A DNA stretch of 64,000 nucleotides from an uncultured Ruminococcus sp. (GTDB lineage Bacteria; Bacillota; Clostridia; Oscillospirales; Ruminococcaceae): positions 186,001-250,000 of the forward strand of contig UPZA01000003.1 of NCBI GenBank assembly GCA_900538575.1. Reading direction: 5' to 3'. The translations under genes were made by a program, and so were the position numbers. Each line of letters begins with the position of its first letter. Positions within the stretch are counted from its first letter, which is position 1. Below are positions 18,035-25,721 of the stretch, piece after piece. Under the pieces are notes generated by a model. The model searched no databases. It had not been told where the DNA came from and saw only the letters and a list, made by a program, of their open reading frames with translations.

Positions 18035-19120
18035 TCATGCTTTATATTTTTCAGTCTGAGCCGTTATTAATTCTGTATCGTCAAAATAATTAATCTTCAT
18101 AGCGGCCTTTACCTCTGAAAGCGTGGACTCCGCCTTAGCCTTTGCCGCGGCAGTTCCCTTTTTCAAAACCTCGTAGACATAGGGTATGTTCTGTTCAAGC
18201 TCTTTTCTTTTCGCTCTTATAGGCTCCAGCTCCTCCTGGAGCACGCTGTTTAAAAATTTCTTTACCTTAACATCTCCGAGTCCTCCGCGCTTATAATGCT
18301 CCTTAAGCTCATCAAGACCGGCATAATCAGGCAGATAGCGTTCGAAATGATCCTTTCGACAAAAAGCGTCAAGATATGTAAACACGGTGTTTCCTTCAAT
18401 TTTTCCCGGATCGCTTACCTTAATATGATCAGGATCCGTATACATGCTCATGACCTTTTTTCCGACGTCCTCGGCGGAATCGCTCAGATAAATGCAGTTT
18501 CCCAGAGACTTGCTCATCTTAGCCTTGCCGTCAATACCCGGCAGGCGCATACACGCCTGATTTTCCGGCAGTAGAATTTCAGGCTCGGTTAATGTTTCTC
18601 CATAGACCGAATTGAATTTATGCACAATTTCCTTGGTCTGCTCGACCATCGGCATCTGATCCTCGCCCGCCGGCACTGTAGTCGCCTTAAAAGCGGTTAT
18701 GTCCGACGCCTGACTGATCGGGTATGTAAAAAATCCCACCGGTATGCTCGTTTCAAAATTACGCATTTTAATTTCCGTCTTAACAGTAGGATTTCTCTGC
18801 AATCTTGACACTGTGACCAGATTCATGTAATAACAGGTCAGTTCGCAAAGCTCTGGTATCTGCGATTGTATAAACATATTGGTCTTATCCGGATCCAGTC
18901 CGCAAGACATATAATCAAGCGCAACTTCAATTATGTTCTGCCTAACCTTTTCAGGATTATCGGCATTATCAGTCAGCGCCTGTGCGTCGGCGATCATTAT
19001 ATATATTTCATCGTATTCGCCTGAATTCTGCAGCTCAACGCGTCTTTTCAGCGAGCCTACATAATGCCCCACATGCAGTCTGCCTGTGGGACGGTCTCCA
19101 GTTAAAATAATTTTTCCCAT
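18035..19120 (-). CDS. trpS: Tryptophanyl-tRNA synthetase
   Basis: A class I aminoacyl-tRNA synthetase of 361 aa that charges tRNA-Trp. The N-terminal ATP site motif is GRLHVGHYVGSL (HxGH form) and the KMSKS loop is intact in AKMSKSLGN. Family signature stretches include AGEDQMPMVEQT and PISQASDITAFKA. I start at the ATG at 19120 (GGAG about 10 bases upstream) rather than an in-frame TTG at 19129. The leader between the promoter and the ATG is only about 45 bases, too short for a T-box riboswitch. A GC-rich stem near 18004-18030 without a T-run follows the gene. Confidence 0.96.
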   Translation of the reverse strand: MGKIILTGDRPTGRLHVGHYVGSLKRRVELQNSGEYDEIYIMIADAQALTDNADNPEKVRQNIIEVALDYMSCGLDPDKTNMFIQSQIPELCELTCYYMNLVTVSRLQRNPTVKTEIKMRNFETSIPVGFFTYPISQASDITAFKATTVPAGEDQMPMVEQTKEIVHKFNSVYGETLTEPEILLPENQACMRLPGIDGKAKMSKSLGNCIYLSDSAEDVGKKVMSMYTDPDHIKVSDPGKIEGNTVFTYLDAFCRKDHFERYLPDYAGLDELKEHYKRGGLGDVKVKKFLNSVLQEELEPIRAKRKELEQNIPYVYEVLKKGTAAAKAKAESTLSEVKAAMKINYFDDTELITAQTEKYKA

Positions 19121-19172
19121 ATAAAGCAACTCCGTTTTATCCGAACCATAATATGATTCACTTATTCATTTT

Positions 19173-19201
19173 ATTATACTAAAATTTCACATAAAAGTCA
19201 A
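19173..19201 (-). promoter_or_regulatory. Promoter of trpS
   Basis: Minus-strand TTGACT (19201-19196), 17 bases, TATAAT (19178-19173). Confidence 0.65.
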
Positions 19202-19228
19202 TAAAAATAAGCCCGAACCAGCATATGC

Positions 19229-19256
19229 TTGACATTTCCGCCAGACATGCTATTAT
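19229..19256 (+). promoter_or_regulatory. Promoter of the ClC-type transporter gene
   Basis: TTGACA (19229-19234), 16 bases, TATTAT (19251-19256). The start codon follows about 30 bases later, leaving no room for a riboswitch. Confidence 0.5.
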
Positions 19257-19286
19257 TATAACAGACGATTAATTGGGGTGTTAATA

Positions 19287-20561
19287 TTGAATAAGTTTTT
19301 AAAAAAAGTTTTAATGCGGATTAGGGACGGTATTCCTAAAATGTCTGAAAGCTTTATAAAATGGGGTTTTCTTTCTCTGATAACAGGCGCAGCCGTCGGT
19401 TTAATCTCCTCGCTGTTTCATCTGTCGCTTAAGGAAGCGGCTTATTTAAGGGAACGGTATCCGCTTATAATACTTCTCCTGCCCACAGCCGGAATCATCA
19501 TCGTCTTAATATATAAATTTTTAAAACTTACAAACGATAAAGGAACGAATCTGGTTCTAATAGCCGTAAGAGACGGAAAAAAGATGACGTGGCGCAATAC
19601 GCTTAGCATTTTTTCCGGCTCTGTTCTGACTCATGTCTGCGGCGGCTCTGCCGGAAGAGAGGGAGCCGCCCTTCAGATCGGCGGAAGCATAGGCTCTCAG
19701 ATAGGACTATGGCTTAGGCTTGATTCAAAGGATTGCCGGCTGCTTACAATGTGCGGTATGAGCGCAGGATTCTCTGCTCTTTTCGGCGCTCCGGCAGCAG
19801 CAGCCTTTTTTTCTATGGAGGTTATAAGCGTAGGAATAATGCATTATTCCGCAATAGTTCCGTGCGTTATTTCCGCCTTGATTGGGCTTGCCGTATCCTC
19901 TCGCTTCGGAGCGGCTCCCGACAAGCAGATCATAAGACTTGAGTCGGCTGATGTTTCCGTATATTTACGGGTTCTGCTGATAGCGGTATGCTGTGCGGTT
20001 TTAAGCATAGTATTTTGTTTTGTTCTGAAAAATTCCGCCCGTCTTTATCGGATATTCATAAGAAACGCATATATAAGAATAGCTGCCGGAGGGTCGGCGG
20101 TTGCGGCTCTAACCTTTTTATGCGGAACATATGACTATAACGGCGCCGGAGGCGAGGTTATAAACCGTGCCTTTGTCGAATCAGCGTCGTGGGAGCAGTT
20201 TGCGCTGAAGCTTCTGTTTACCGCCCTGACGCTCGGCGCCGGCTTCAAAGGCGGAGAAATTATGCCGGTATTTTTTGTAGGGGCGACATTCGGAAGCGCG
20301 CTTGCGCCCTTATTGGGACTTGACTGCTCCTTAGGCGCCGCAATAGGAATGTCATGTCTTTTCTGCGGAGTGACAAACTGTCCTGTAACAGCGGTGCTCC
20401 TTTGTACAGAGCTTTTCGGCGCGGAATATCTTCCGCTGTATCTTCTTGCCTGCTCATGCGCCTATATGCTTTCAGGCTACGCCGGACTTTACAGCGAACA
20501 GAAAATACTTTATTCAAAGCTGGAACCGAAATATATAGACAAAAAAATAGGAAAAGCCTGA
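19287..20561 (+). CDS. ClC-family anion channel/transporter
   Basis: A membrane protein of about 424 aa with the ClC fold. The key loop reads THVCGGSAGREGAALQIGG, which holds the gating Glu in GREG. The later selectivity region is GGEIMPVFFVGATFG. The family moves Cl- or F- ions, often in exchange for H+. The GGSAGREG form and the absence of a canonical GSGIPE motif upstream remind me of the fluoride/proton ClC-F branch; this is recollection, not a search. The start is unsure: TTG at 19287 has GGGGTG 6 bases upstream, a GTG at 19278 overlaps that site, and an internal ATG lies at 19314. A consensus promoter precedes it. Confidence 0.85.
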   Translation: MNKFLKKVLMRIRDGIPKMSESFIKWGFLSLITGAAVGLISSLFHLSLKEAAYLRERYPLIILLLPTAGIIIVLIYKFLKLTNDKGTNLVLIAVRDGKKMTWRNTLSIFSGSVLTHVCGGSAGREGAALQIGGSIGSQIGLWLRLDSKDCRLLTMCGMSAGFSALFGAPAAAAFFSMEVISVGIMHYSAIVPCVISALIGLAVSSRFGAAPDKQIIRLESADVSVYLRVLLIAVCCAVLSIVFCFVLKNSARLYRIFIRNAYIRIAAGGSAVAALTFLCGTYDYNGAGGEVINRAFVESASWEQFALKLLFTALTLGAGFKGGEIMPVFFVGATFGSALAPLLGLDCSLGAAIGMSCLFCGVTNCPVTAVLLCTELFGAEYLPLYLLACSCAYMLSGYAGLYSEQKILYSKLEPKYIDKKIGKA

Positions 20562-20610
20562 GATTACCTTAAAAAATTATTATATTTCATGAAATCAACA
20601 TATATTTTTC

Positions 20611-20639
20611 TTGACACGAACTGTTGTATAGGCTATAAT
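20611..20639 (+). promoter_or_regulatory. Perfect-consensus promoter of the PspA operon
   Basis: TTGACA (20611-20616), 17 bases, TATAAT (20634-20639): both hexamers are exact consensus. Confidence 0.75.
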
Positions 20640-20667
20640 TAAATTATATTATACGGGGGAAAACAGA

Positions 20668-21132
20668 ATGGACAGAAAGCTAAAGCGGCTTGAAGAACAG
20701 CAGCGAAAGCTGACGGAGGAAATAGAAAGAAATAATCGCATAATCGATCCTGACGGCAAAAGAAATGATAAAAGCGGTCTTATAAGCTTTCTTACGGGTC
20801 TTATATTGCTGGGCGGAGGACTTTTCTGGGTATTTCAGTCAATCAAAGTAACTTCAGTGTGGGGCTCGTTTTATCGTCTGGGATCATGGGCTATGCCTAA
20901 CGGAGTTATAATAATCCCCCTTTTAGCGGGAATCATTATGCTTTTTGTTATGAGAAAAAAGATTTTCGGCTGGGTTGTGACCGCCATAGGCGTTTTGATA
21001 ATCCTGTTGACTGTTATGAACAGCGTCAGTCTGCATTTTGTTTCACAATCGCTTTTCAGCTATATACTGATGTTCGGATTTATAGCAGTAGGCGCGGCTC
21101 TGGTGTTAAAGGCATTATTTACAAAGCATTGA
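20668..21132 (+). CDS. Membrane protein with N-terminal coiled coil, first gene of PspA operon
   Basis: A 154-aa protein I cannot place in a named family. The first 25 residues (KLKRLEEQQRKLTEEIERNN) form a charged helix likely to coil. Four hydrophobic segments follow, beginning GLISFLTGLILLGGGLFWVF and ending YILMFGFIAVGAALVLKALF. The GGGGGA ribosome site lies 7 bases before the ATG. It lies 21 bases upstream of the PspA gene under a shared perfect promoter, so it is a candidate membrane partner or sensor for PspA, by analogy with PspB/PspC or LiaF-type partners. That is inference from position and topology. Confidence 0.7.
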   Translation: MDRKLKRLEEQQRKLTEEIERNNRIIDPDGKRNDKSGLISFLTGLILLGGGLFWVFQSIKVTSVWGSFYRLGSWAMPNGVIIIPLLAGIIMLFVMRKKIFGWVVTAIGVLIILLTVMNSVSLHFVSQSLFSYILMFGFIAVGAALVLKALFTKH

Positions 21133-21153
21133 TTATATAACGGAGGTATTTTA

Positions 21154-21819
21154 ATGGGTATATTTCAGAGGATCGGCGACGTCTTGAAATCAAATATCAA
21201 CGATTTGATAGATAAAGCCGAAGATCCGGAAAAAATGGTAAAGCAAATCATAATAGATATGCAGCAGGAGCTTAATAAGTCTACTCAGGCGCTTGGAAAA
21301 GCGGCGTCAAGCGAACGTATAGCGAAAAAACAATACGACGACGCGGCCAGATCAGCTTCAGAATGGGAAAACAGGGCTAAAACCGCTTTGGCTGCCGGCG
21401 ACGAGGAACTTGCTAAAAAGGCTCTTGAAAACAAAATCAAGGCAGATAAAGACGCCGCCGCATATAAGGAAATGTACGATACTATCTCTCAGCAGACTGA
21501 AACCATAAGGACTCAGGTAGAGGTGCTTAAATCAAAGCTTGAGGAGGCAAAAAGCCGTCAGGCAATGCTTATAGCCCGTTCTCAGATGGCTGAGACGCAG
21601 AAAAACCTGGCAAAATCCACAGGCGGATTCGATTCCTCGAGCGCGTCGGAAAAATTCGACCGTATGGAAGAAAAGATTATTCAAAAGGAAGCCGAAGCTC
21701 AGGCTTTTGCAGAAATAGCCGGTCAGAATAACGACGCTCTTGACAGCTTTGAAAAGCTTGAAAAGGATTCAAAAATAAATTCCGAGCTTGAAAGACTTAA
21801 GGCGGAAATGGGAATGTAA
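21154..21819 (+). CDS. pspA: PspA/IM30-family envelope stress protein
   Basis: A 221-aa, almost entirely helical coiled-coil protein of the PspA/Vipp1/LiaH family. These peripheral membrane proteins oligomerise on damaged membranes and preserve the proton gradient. The N-terminal amphipathic helix and signature MGIFQRIGDVLKSNINDL, then DKAEDPEKMVKQIIIDMQQE, are typical. Heptad-rich helices run through residues 30-220 with an Ala/Glu/Lys-rich composition. AACGGAGGT precedes the ATG by about 8 bases. It is the second gene of a three-gene operon with small membrane proteins on both sides. Confidence 0.93.
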   Translation: MGIFQRIGDVLKSNINDLIDKAEDPEKMVKQIIIDMQQELNKSTQALGKAASSERIAKKQYDDAARSASEWENRAKTALAAGDEELAKKALENKIKADKDAAAYKEMYDTISQQTETIRTQVEVLKSKLEEAKSRQAMLIARSQMAETQKNLAKSTGGFDSSSASEKFDRMEEKIIQKEAEAQAFAEIAGQNNDALDSFEKLEKDSKINSELERLKAEMGM

Positions 21820-21874
21820 GCCGACAACCGCGCTGAATAATCAGGCGCTCAGTCATACGGCGGAAAGGAACGAT

Positions 21875-22036
21875 ATGGAAATGGAAGAAAAGAAAAAAAG
21901 CAGTCTGGTAGTATTCATTTCAATTTTGGTAGCTCTTATCGGAGGAGTTATATCCGTAGCCTATATTGTCTACAAGGCAATGAGCAATAAAAGCTACGAA
22001 GAAAAATGGAAAGATTACGACGAATGCGGAATATAA
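21875..22036 (+). CDS. Small single-helix membrane protein, third gene of PspA operon
   Basis: A 53-aa protein: a short charged N-terminus (MEMEEKKKSS), one helix (LVVFISILVALIGGVISVAY) and a charged tail. I chose the ATG at 21875 because GGAAAGGAACG precedes it. A longer in-frame reading from 21788 would overlap pspA with no ribosome site and poor composition. It lies 55 bases after pspA and just before the operon terminator. I do not recognise a family; position suggests a membrane tether or modulator of PspA. Confidence 0.7.
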   Translation: MEMEEKKKSSLVVFISILVALIGGVISVAYIVYKAMSNKSYEEKWKDYDECGI

Positions 22037-22040
22037 TATT

Positions 22041-22068
22041 AAAAGGCGTGAAATTACACGCCTTTTTT
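22041..22068 (+). terminator. Terminator of the PspA operon
   Basis: Stem AAAAGGCGTG / CACGCCTTTT with a 6-base loop, ending in a T-run. The next gene begins only about 23 bases later, so some read-through is possible. Confidence 0.75.
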
Positions 22069-22090
22069 GCATATAAAAGGAGGAGCCTAA

Positions 22091-23206
22091 ATGAGCATAT
22101 TTAAAAAATTTACTGCCGTTGCTCTTTCAGCAGCGTTATTTGCAGCGCCGCTCCCTGAAATCAACAGCGCCTCAGCGGCATCGGGAATTTATGTAAAATA
22201 CCGTACGGCGGATGAAATTGCCGAATATATGAGAAATCACCCTTTTAATTATAACGCGTCCGAATTCGACGCTTTTCCCAGCTATACCCAAACGCCATAT
22301 GAGCCGGGAAAGCTAAGCGACGCGACTCTTGAAAACGCACTGAACGCGCTTAATACGGTAAGATTTATAGCCGGTCTTGACGAAGTGAGCCTTTCAGATA
22401 ATTATAACGATCTTGCACAGGCGGGAACGCTTGTCAACGCGGTTAACGACGAGCTTACGCATAGTCCGTCTCAGCCTTCGGGCATGTCTGACGAGCTTTA
22501 TGAGAAATGCCTTGAGGGGACCTCAAGCTCCAATATCGGCTGGGGATACGGAAGTCTTGCAGAAAATATAATCTACGGCTGGATGAGCGACGCAGACAGC
22601 TCAAATATATCAAGAGTAGGACACAGAAGATGGTGCCTTAACCCGTCAATGAAGCAGACCGGATTCGGCAATACGGGAAAATACTATGCCATGTATGCAT
22701 TTGACGGAGTATGGAATGAAACCGAATATTACGGAGTAAGCTGGCCGGCGCAGATAATGCCGGCAGAATTATTCGGAAATAACGATCCGTGGAGCATATC
22801 AATGGGATACCAGGTAGATCCGTCAAACGTCAATGTAAATCTTGTCAGAAAAAACGACGGAAAACGCTGGAGCTTTTCACAAACGGCCGCGGACGGATAT
22901 TTTAATGTTGAAAACAATAATTACGGCAAAAAGGGGTGTATAATTTTCCGCCCAGATAATATATCCTACAGCGCCGGCGACAGCTTCGAGGTTACAATAA
23001 CGGGGCTTGACGAGACTATAAGCTACACGGTAGAATTTTGCGATATAAACGCTGACGAGCCTGCGATAACAAAAACTTCTCTGGAAGAGCTTATTAATTT
23101 TATTTTGAAAAAAGAATATAATATCGAAAAAGTCAGTGATTTCAACGACGACGGAAATATAGACGTTTTTGACGCCGTTATAGCGAGGCGGAGCCTGACG
23201 AGCTGA
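22091..23206 (+). CDS. Secreted CAP-domain protein with dockerin-like C-terminus
   Basis: A 371-aa exported protein. It has a signal peptide (FTAVALSAALFAAPLPEI), then a CAP/SCP-PR1 domain (about residues 60-220: ENALNALNTVRFIAGLDEVS, LAQAGTLVNAVN, HRRWCLNP), then an Ig-like strand region and a C-terminal calcium-loop segment SDFNDDGNIDVFDAVIARR. That segment matches the second half of a dockerin. The matching first half (CDINADEPAITKTSLEELIN) keeps D-x-N-x-D but has lost the Gly and the later ligands. The biochemical role of bacterial CAP proteins is poorly defined. AAAGGAGGAG lies before the ATG; expression may come partly from the PspA operon. Confidence 0.83.
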   Translation: MSIFKKFTAVALSAALFAAPLPEINSASAASGIYVKYRTADEIAEYMRNHPFNYNASEFDAFPSYTQTPYEPGKLSDATLENALNALNTVRFIAGLDEVSLSDNYNDLAQAGTLVNAVNDELTHSPSQPSGMSDELYEKCLEGTSSSNIGWGYGSLAENIIYGWMSDADSSNISRVGHRRWCLNPSMKQTGFGNTGKYYAMYAFDGVWNETEYYGVSWPAQIMPAELFGNNDPWSISMGYQVDPSNVNVNLVRKNDGKRWSFSQTAADGYFNVENNNYGKKGCIIFRPDNISYSAGDSFEVTITGLDETISYTVEFCDINADEPAITKTSLEELINFILKKEYNIEKVSDFNDDGNIDVFDAVIARRSLTS

Positions 23207-23278
23207 ATATCTCACGGCAAAATAGGCTTTTTTCCGAAAATATTCTGAATGATTATACAAAATAATACAATTTTATTA

Positions 23279-23307
23279 TTGACTTATTTTCGCTAAAATA
23301 GTATAAT
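23279..23307 (+). promoter_or_regulatory. Promoter of serC-serA
   Basis: TTGACT (23279-23284), 17 bases, TATAAT (23302-23307). The leader is about 48 bases, with GGAGGG before the ATG at 23362. Confidence 0.65.
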
Positions 23308-23361
23308 ATAAAGGTATAGAATTTTATCTAATAACTACATATATTTTGGAGGGTTTATAAT

Positions 23362-24444
23362 ATGGGCAGAGTTTATAATTTCAGCGCAGGTCCTGCCGTT
23401 CTTCCTGAGGAAGTTCTGAAAGAAGCCGCTGACGAAATGCTTGATTACAAGGGAACCGGGATGTCTGTAATGGAAATGAGCCACCGTTCCAAGGCCTATG
23501 ACGAAATTATCAAGGAAGCTGAAAAAGATATCCGCGACCTTATGAATATTCCGGATAATTATAAGGTGCTGTTTCTTCAGGGCGGAGCTTCACAGCAGTT
23601 TGCCGCGGTTCCTATGAACCTTATGAAGAATAAAAAGGCAGCTTACATAATTACCGGCCAGTGGGCTAAAAAGGCTTATCAGGAAGCGCAGATTTACGGA
23701 GAAGCAGTCGCAGTAGCTTCATCGGCAGACAAAACCTTCTCCTATATTCCGGATTGCTCGGATCTTGATATTCCGGAAGACGCCGATTATGTTTATATCT
23801 GCGAAAACAATACTATTTACGGAACAAAATTCAAGGAGCTGCCTAATACAAAGGGCAAGGAGCTTGTCGCTGACGTTTCCTCATGCTTTCTCTCCGAGCC
23901 GGTAGACGTTACCAAATACGGCGTGATCTACGGCGGCGTTCAGAAAAATATCGGTCCTGCCGGCGTTGTTATTTCTATTATCCGCGAGGATCTTATTACC
24001 GACGATGTCTTAGAGGGAACTCCTACAATGTTGAAATGGAAAACTCAGGCAGACGCCGATTCGCTTTATAACACTCCTCCCTGCTATGGAATTTATATCT
24101 GCGGAAAGGTTTTCAAGTGGATCAAGAAAATGGGCGGTCTTGAAGCTATGAAGGCTCATAATGAAAAGAAAGCAAAGATCCTTTACGATTTTCTTGATCA
24201 GAGCAAGATGTTCAAGGGTACTGTTGAGCCTAAGGACAGATCGCTTATGAACGTTCCGTTCGTCACAGGAAACGCCGAGCTTGACGCTAAGTTCGTAAAG
24301 GAAGCAAAGGCGGCAGGTCTTGAAAATCTCAAGGGACACAGAACAGTCGGCGGAATGAGAGCTTCTATTTATAACGCTATGCCTATTGAGGGCGTAGAAA
24401 AGCTCGTTGAATTCATGAAGAAATTTGAGGCTGAAAACGCCTGA
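23362..24444 (+). CDS. serC: Phosphoserine aminotransferase
   Basis: A PLP-dependent class V aminotransferase of 360 aa. It makes phosphoserine from 3-phosphohydroxypyruvate and glutamate (serine and pyridoxine pathways). Signature stretches are YNFSAGPAVLPEEVL near the start, MSHRSKAYDEI, FLQGGASQQFA, and the PLP-lysine region YGGVQKNIGPAG. Full length, with all expected blocks. It is followed 28 bases later by serA, giving a two-gene serine biosynthesis operon; serB is not in the window. Confidence 0.96.
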   Translation: MGRVYNFSAGPAVLPEEVLKEAADEMLDYKGTGMSVMEMSHRSKAYDEIIKEAEKDIRDLMNIPDNYKVLFLQGGASQQFAAVPMNLMKNKKAAYIITGQWAKKAYQEAQIYGEAVAVASSADKTFSYIPDCSDLDIPEDADYVYICENNTIYGTKFKELPNTKGKELVADVSSCFLSEPVDVTKYGVIYGGVQKNIGPAGVVISIIREDLITDDVLEGTPTMLKWKTQADADSLYNTPPCYGIYICGKVFKWIKKMGGLEAMKAHNEKKAKILYDFLDQSKMFKGTVEPKDRSLMNVPFVTGNAELDAKFVKEAKAAGLENLKGHRTVGGMRASIYNAMPIEGVEKLVEFMKKFEAENA

Positions 24445-24472
24445 TTATATCCAAAAAAGGAGTAATTTGATA

Positions 24473-25633
24473 ATGTATAATATTCAGACATTAAACAAGA
24501 TCGCCGCCGTCGGAACATCAAAGTTTGACAGCAGCAAATATACAGTCGGAGATTCAGTTGAAAACCCGGAAGCTATTATGGTTCGTTCCGCAAAAATGCA
24601 CGATATGGAATTCGGCTCAAATCTTCTTGCAATTGCAAGAGCAGGCGCAGGCGTAAACAATATTCCTGTTGATAAATGCGCCGAGGCAGGCATATGCGTT
24701 TTCAATACTCCGGGAGCTAACGCCAACGCGGTAAAAGAACTGGCTATCTGCGCAATGCTTCTTTCATCAAGAAAGATAACCGAGGCTGCGGCATGGGCCG
24801 CTTCGCTTAAGGGTACTCCGGACGCTCCTAAGACAGTCGAGGGCGGTAAGTCCAAATTTGCCGGTCCGGAAATTCTCGGAAAAACCCTTGGTATCATAGG
24901 ACTCGGAGCTATCGGCGGTAAAATTGCAAATGCAGCGGTCGCTCTTGGTATGAAGGTTATAGGCTTCGATCCTTTCCTTTCCGTAAACGGAGCGCTTCAC
25001 CTTGATCCGGCGGTAAAGGTTGCGGCTGATATCAATGACATTTATAAAAACAGCGATTATATTTCAATACACGTTCCTTATACTCCCGACACAAAAAATA
25101 CTATCGATGCAGAACAGATAGCTATGATGAAAGACGGAGTCCGTCTTATAAACCTTGCCAGAGGCGAACTTATCAACAGTGAAGCGGTAGTTAAAGCTAT
25201 TGCAGAAGGAAAGGTAGCAAAGTACGTTACGGATTTTGCCGACGATACCGTACTTGGAGTTGAGAATGTTATCGTTCTACCTCATCTCGGTGCCTCCACT
25301 CCCGAAAGCGAGGACAACTGCGCCGTAATGGCAGCAGACGAACTGATCGACTACATTGAAAACGGCAATATCAAAAACAGCGTAAATTATCCAAACGCTT
25401 CTATGGCGGCTAACGGCACAAAAATATGCGTGCTTCATAAAAATATTCCGGCAGTTATCGCTAAGATAACATCAGCAGTTGCAGACGCCGGTATGAATAT
25501 CGACAACATGGTAAACGCAAGCAAAAAGGATTACGCTTATACCATGCTCGATGTTGACGGCAGCGTTACAGACGATATTTCCGCTAAAATCAGCTCGGTT
25601 GACGGTATAATCAAGGTAAGAGTAATAAAGTAA
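24473..25633 (+). CDS. serA: D-3-phosphoglycerate dehydrogenase
   Basis: A 2-hydroxyacid dehydrogenase of 386 aa that oxidises 3-phosphoglycerate with NAD+, the first step of serine synthesis. The Rossmann motif GIIGLGAIGGKIA, the substrate-site RAGAGVNNIP, the catalytic Arg region LINLARGELIN and the His in VLPHLGASTPESEDN are all visible. The C-terminal 70 residues (KICVLHKNIPAVIAKITSAV...) form an ACT domain that may bind serine as feedback inhibitor. This is the short form lacking the intervening domain of long SerA. The ATG at 24473 has AAAAGGAG 12 bases upstream; a longer in-frame reading into serC is not supported. Confidence 0.94.
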   Translation: MYNIQTLNKIAAVGTSKFDSSKYTVGDSVENPEAIMVRSAKMHDMEFGSNLLAIARAGAGVNNIPVDKCAEAGICVFNTPGANANAVKELAICAMLLSSRKITEAAAWAASLKGTPDAPKTVEGGKSKFAGPEILGKTLGIIGLGAIGGKIANAAVALGMKVIGFDPFLSVNGALHLDPAVKVAADINDIYKNSDYISIHVPYTPDTKNTIDAEQIAMMKDGVRLINLARGELINSEAVVKAIAEGKVAKYVTDFADDTVLGVENVIVLPHLGASTPESEDNCAVMAADELIDYIENGNIKNSVNYPNASMAANGTKICVLHKNIPAVIAKITSAVADAGMNIDNMVNASKKDYAYTMLDVDGSVTDDISAKISSVDGIIKVRVIK

Positions 25634-25643
25634 TAATTTATAT

Positions 25644-25675
25644 TAAAAAAGCCGCACTGTTTTTCAGTGCGGCTT
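25644..25675 (-). terminator. Hairpin with minus-strand T-run between serA and the GH74 gene
   Basis: The 11-bp stem AAGCCGCACTG / CAGTGCGGCTT has its T-run on the minus strand. It backs up termination of the leftward GH74 transcript. Confidence 0.65.
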
Positions 25676-25686
25676 CCTATTTGCAG

Positions 25687-25719
25687 AAAAGGCAGACAAT
25701 AAAATGTCTGCCTTTTCTT
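25687..25719. terminator. Bidirectional terminator between serA and the GH74 gene
   Basis: The 12-bp stem AAAAGGCAGACA / TGTCTGCCTTTT has T-runs in both directions. Confidence 0.7.
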
Positions 25720-25721
25720 AA

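Noticed and set aside
19121..19195. T-box riboswitch before trpS
   Set aside because: The promoter-to-start distance is only about 45 bases; no specifier stem or T-box motif can fit.
19235..19286. Fluoride riboswitch before the ClC gene
   Set aside because: The leader is too short and lacks the conserved riboswitch pattern.
21788..21874. Longer N-terminus for the small third protein of the PspA operon
   Set aside because: It would start inside pspA without a ribosome site; the ATG at 21875 has a good one.
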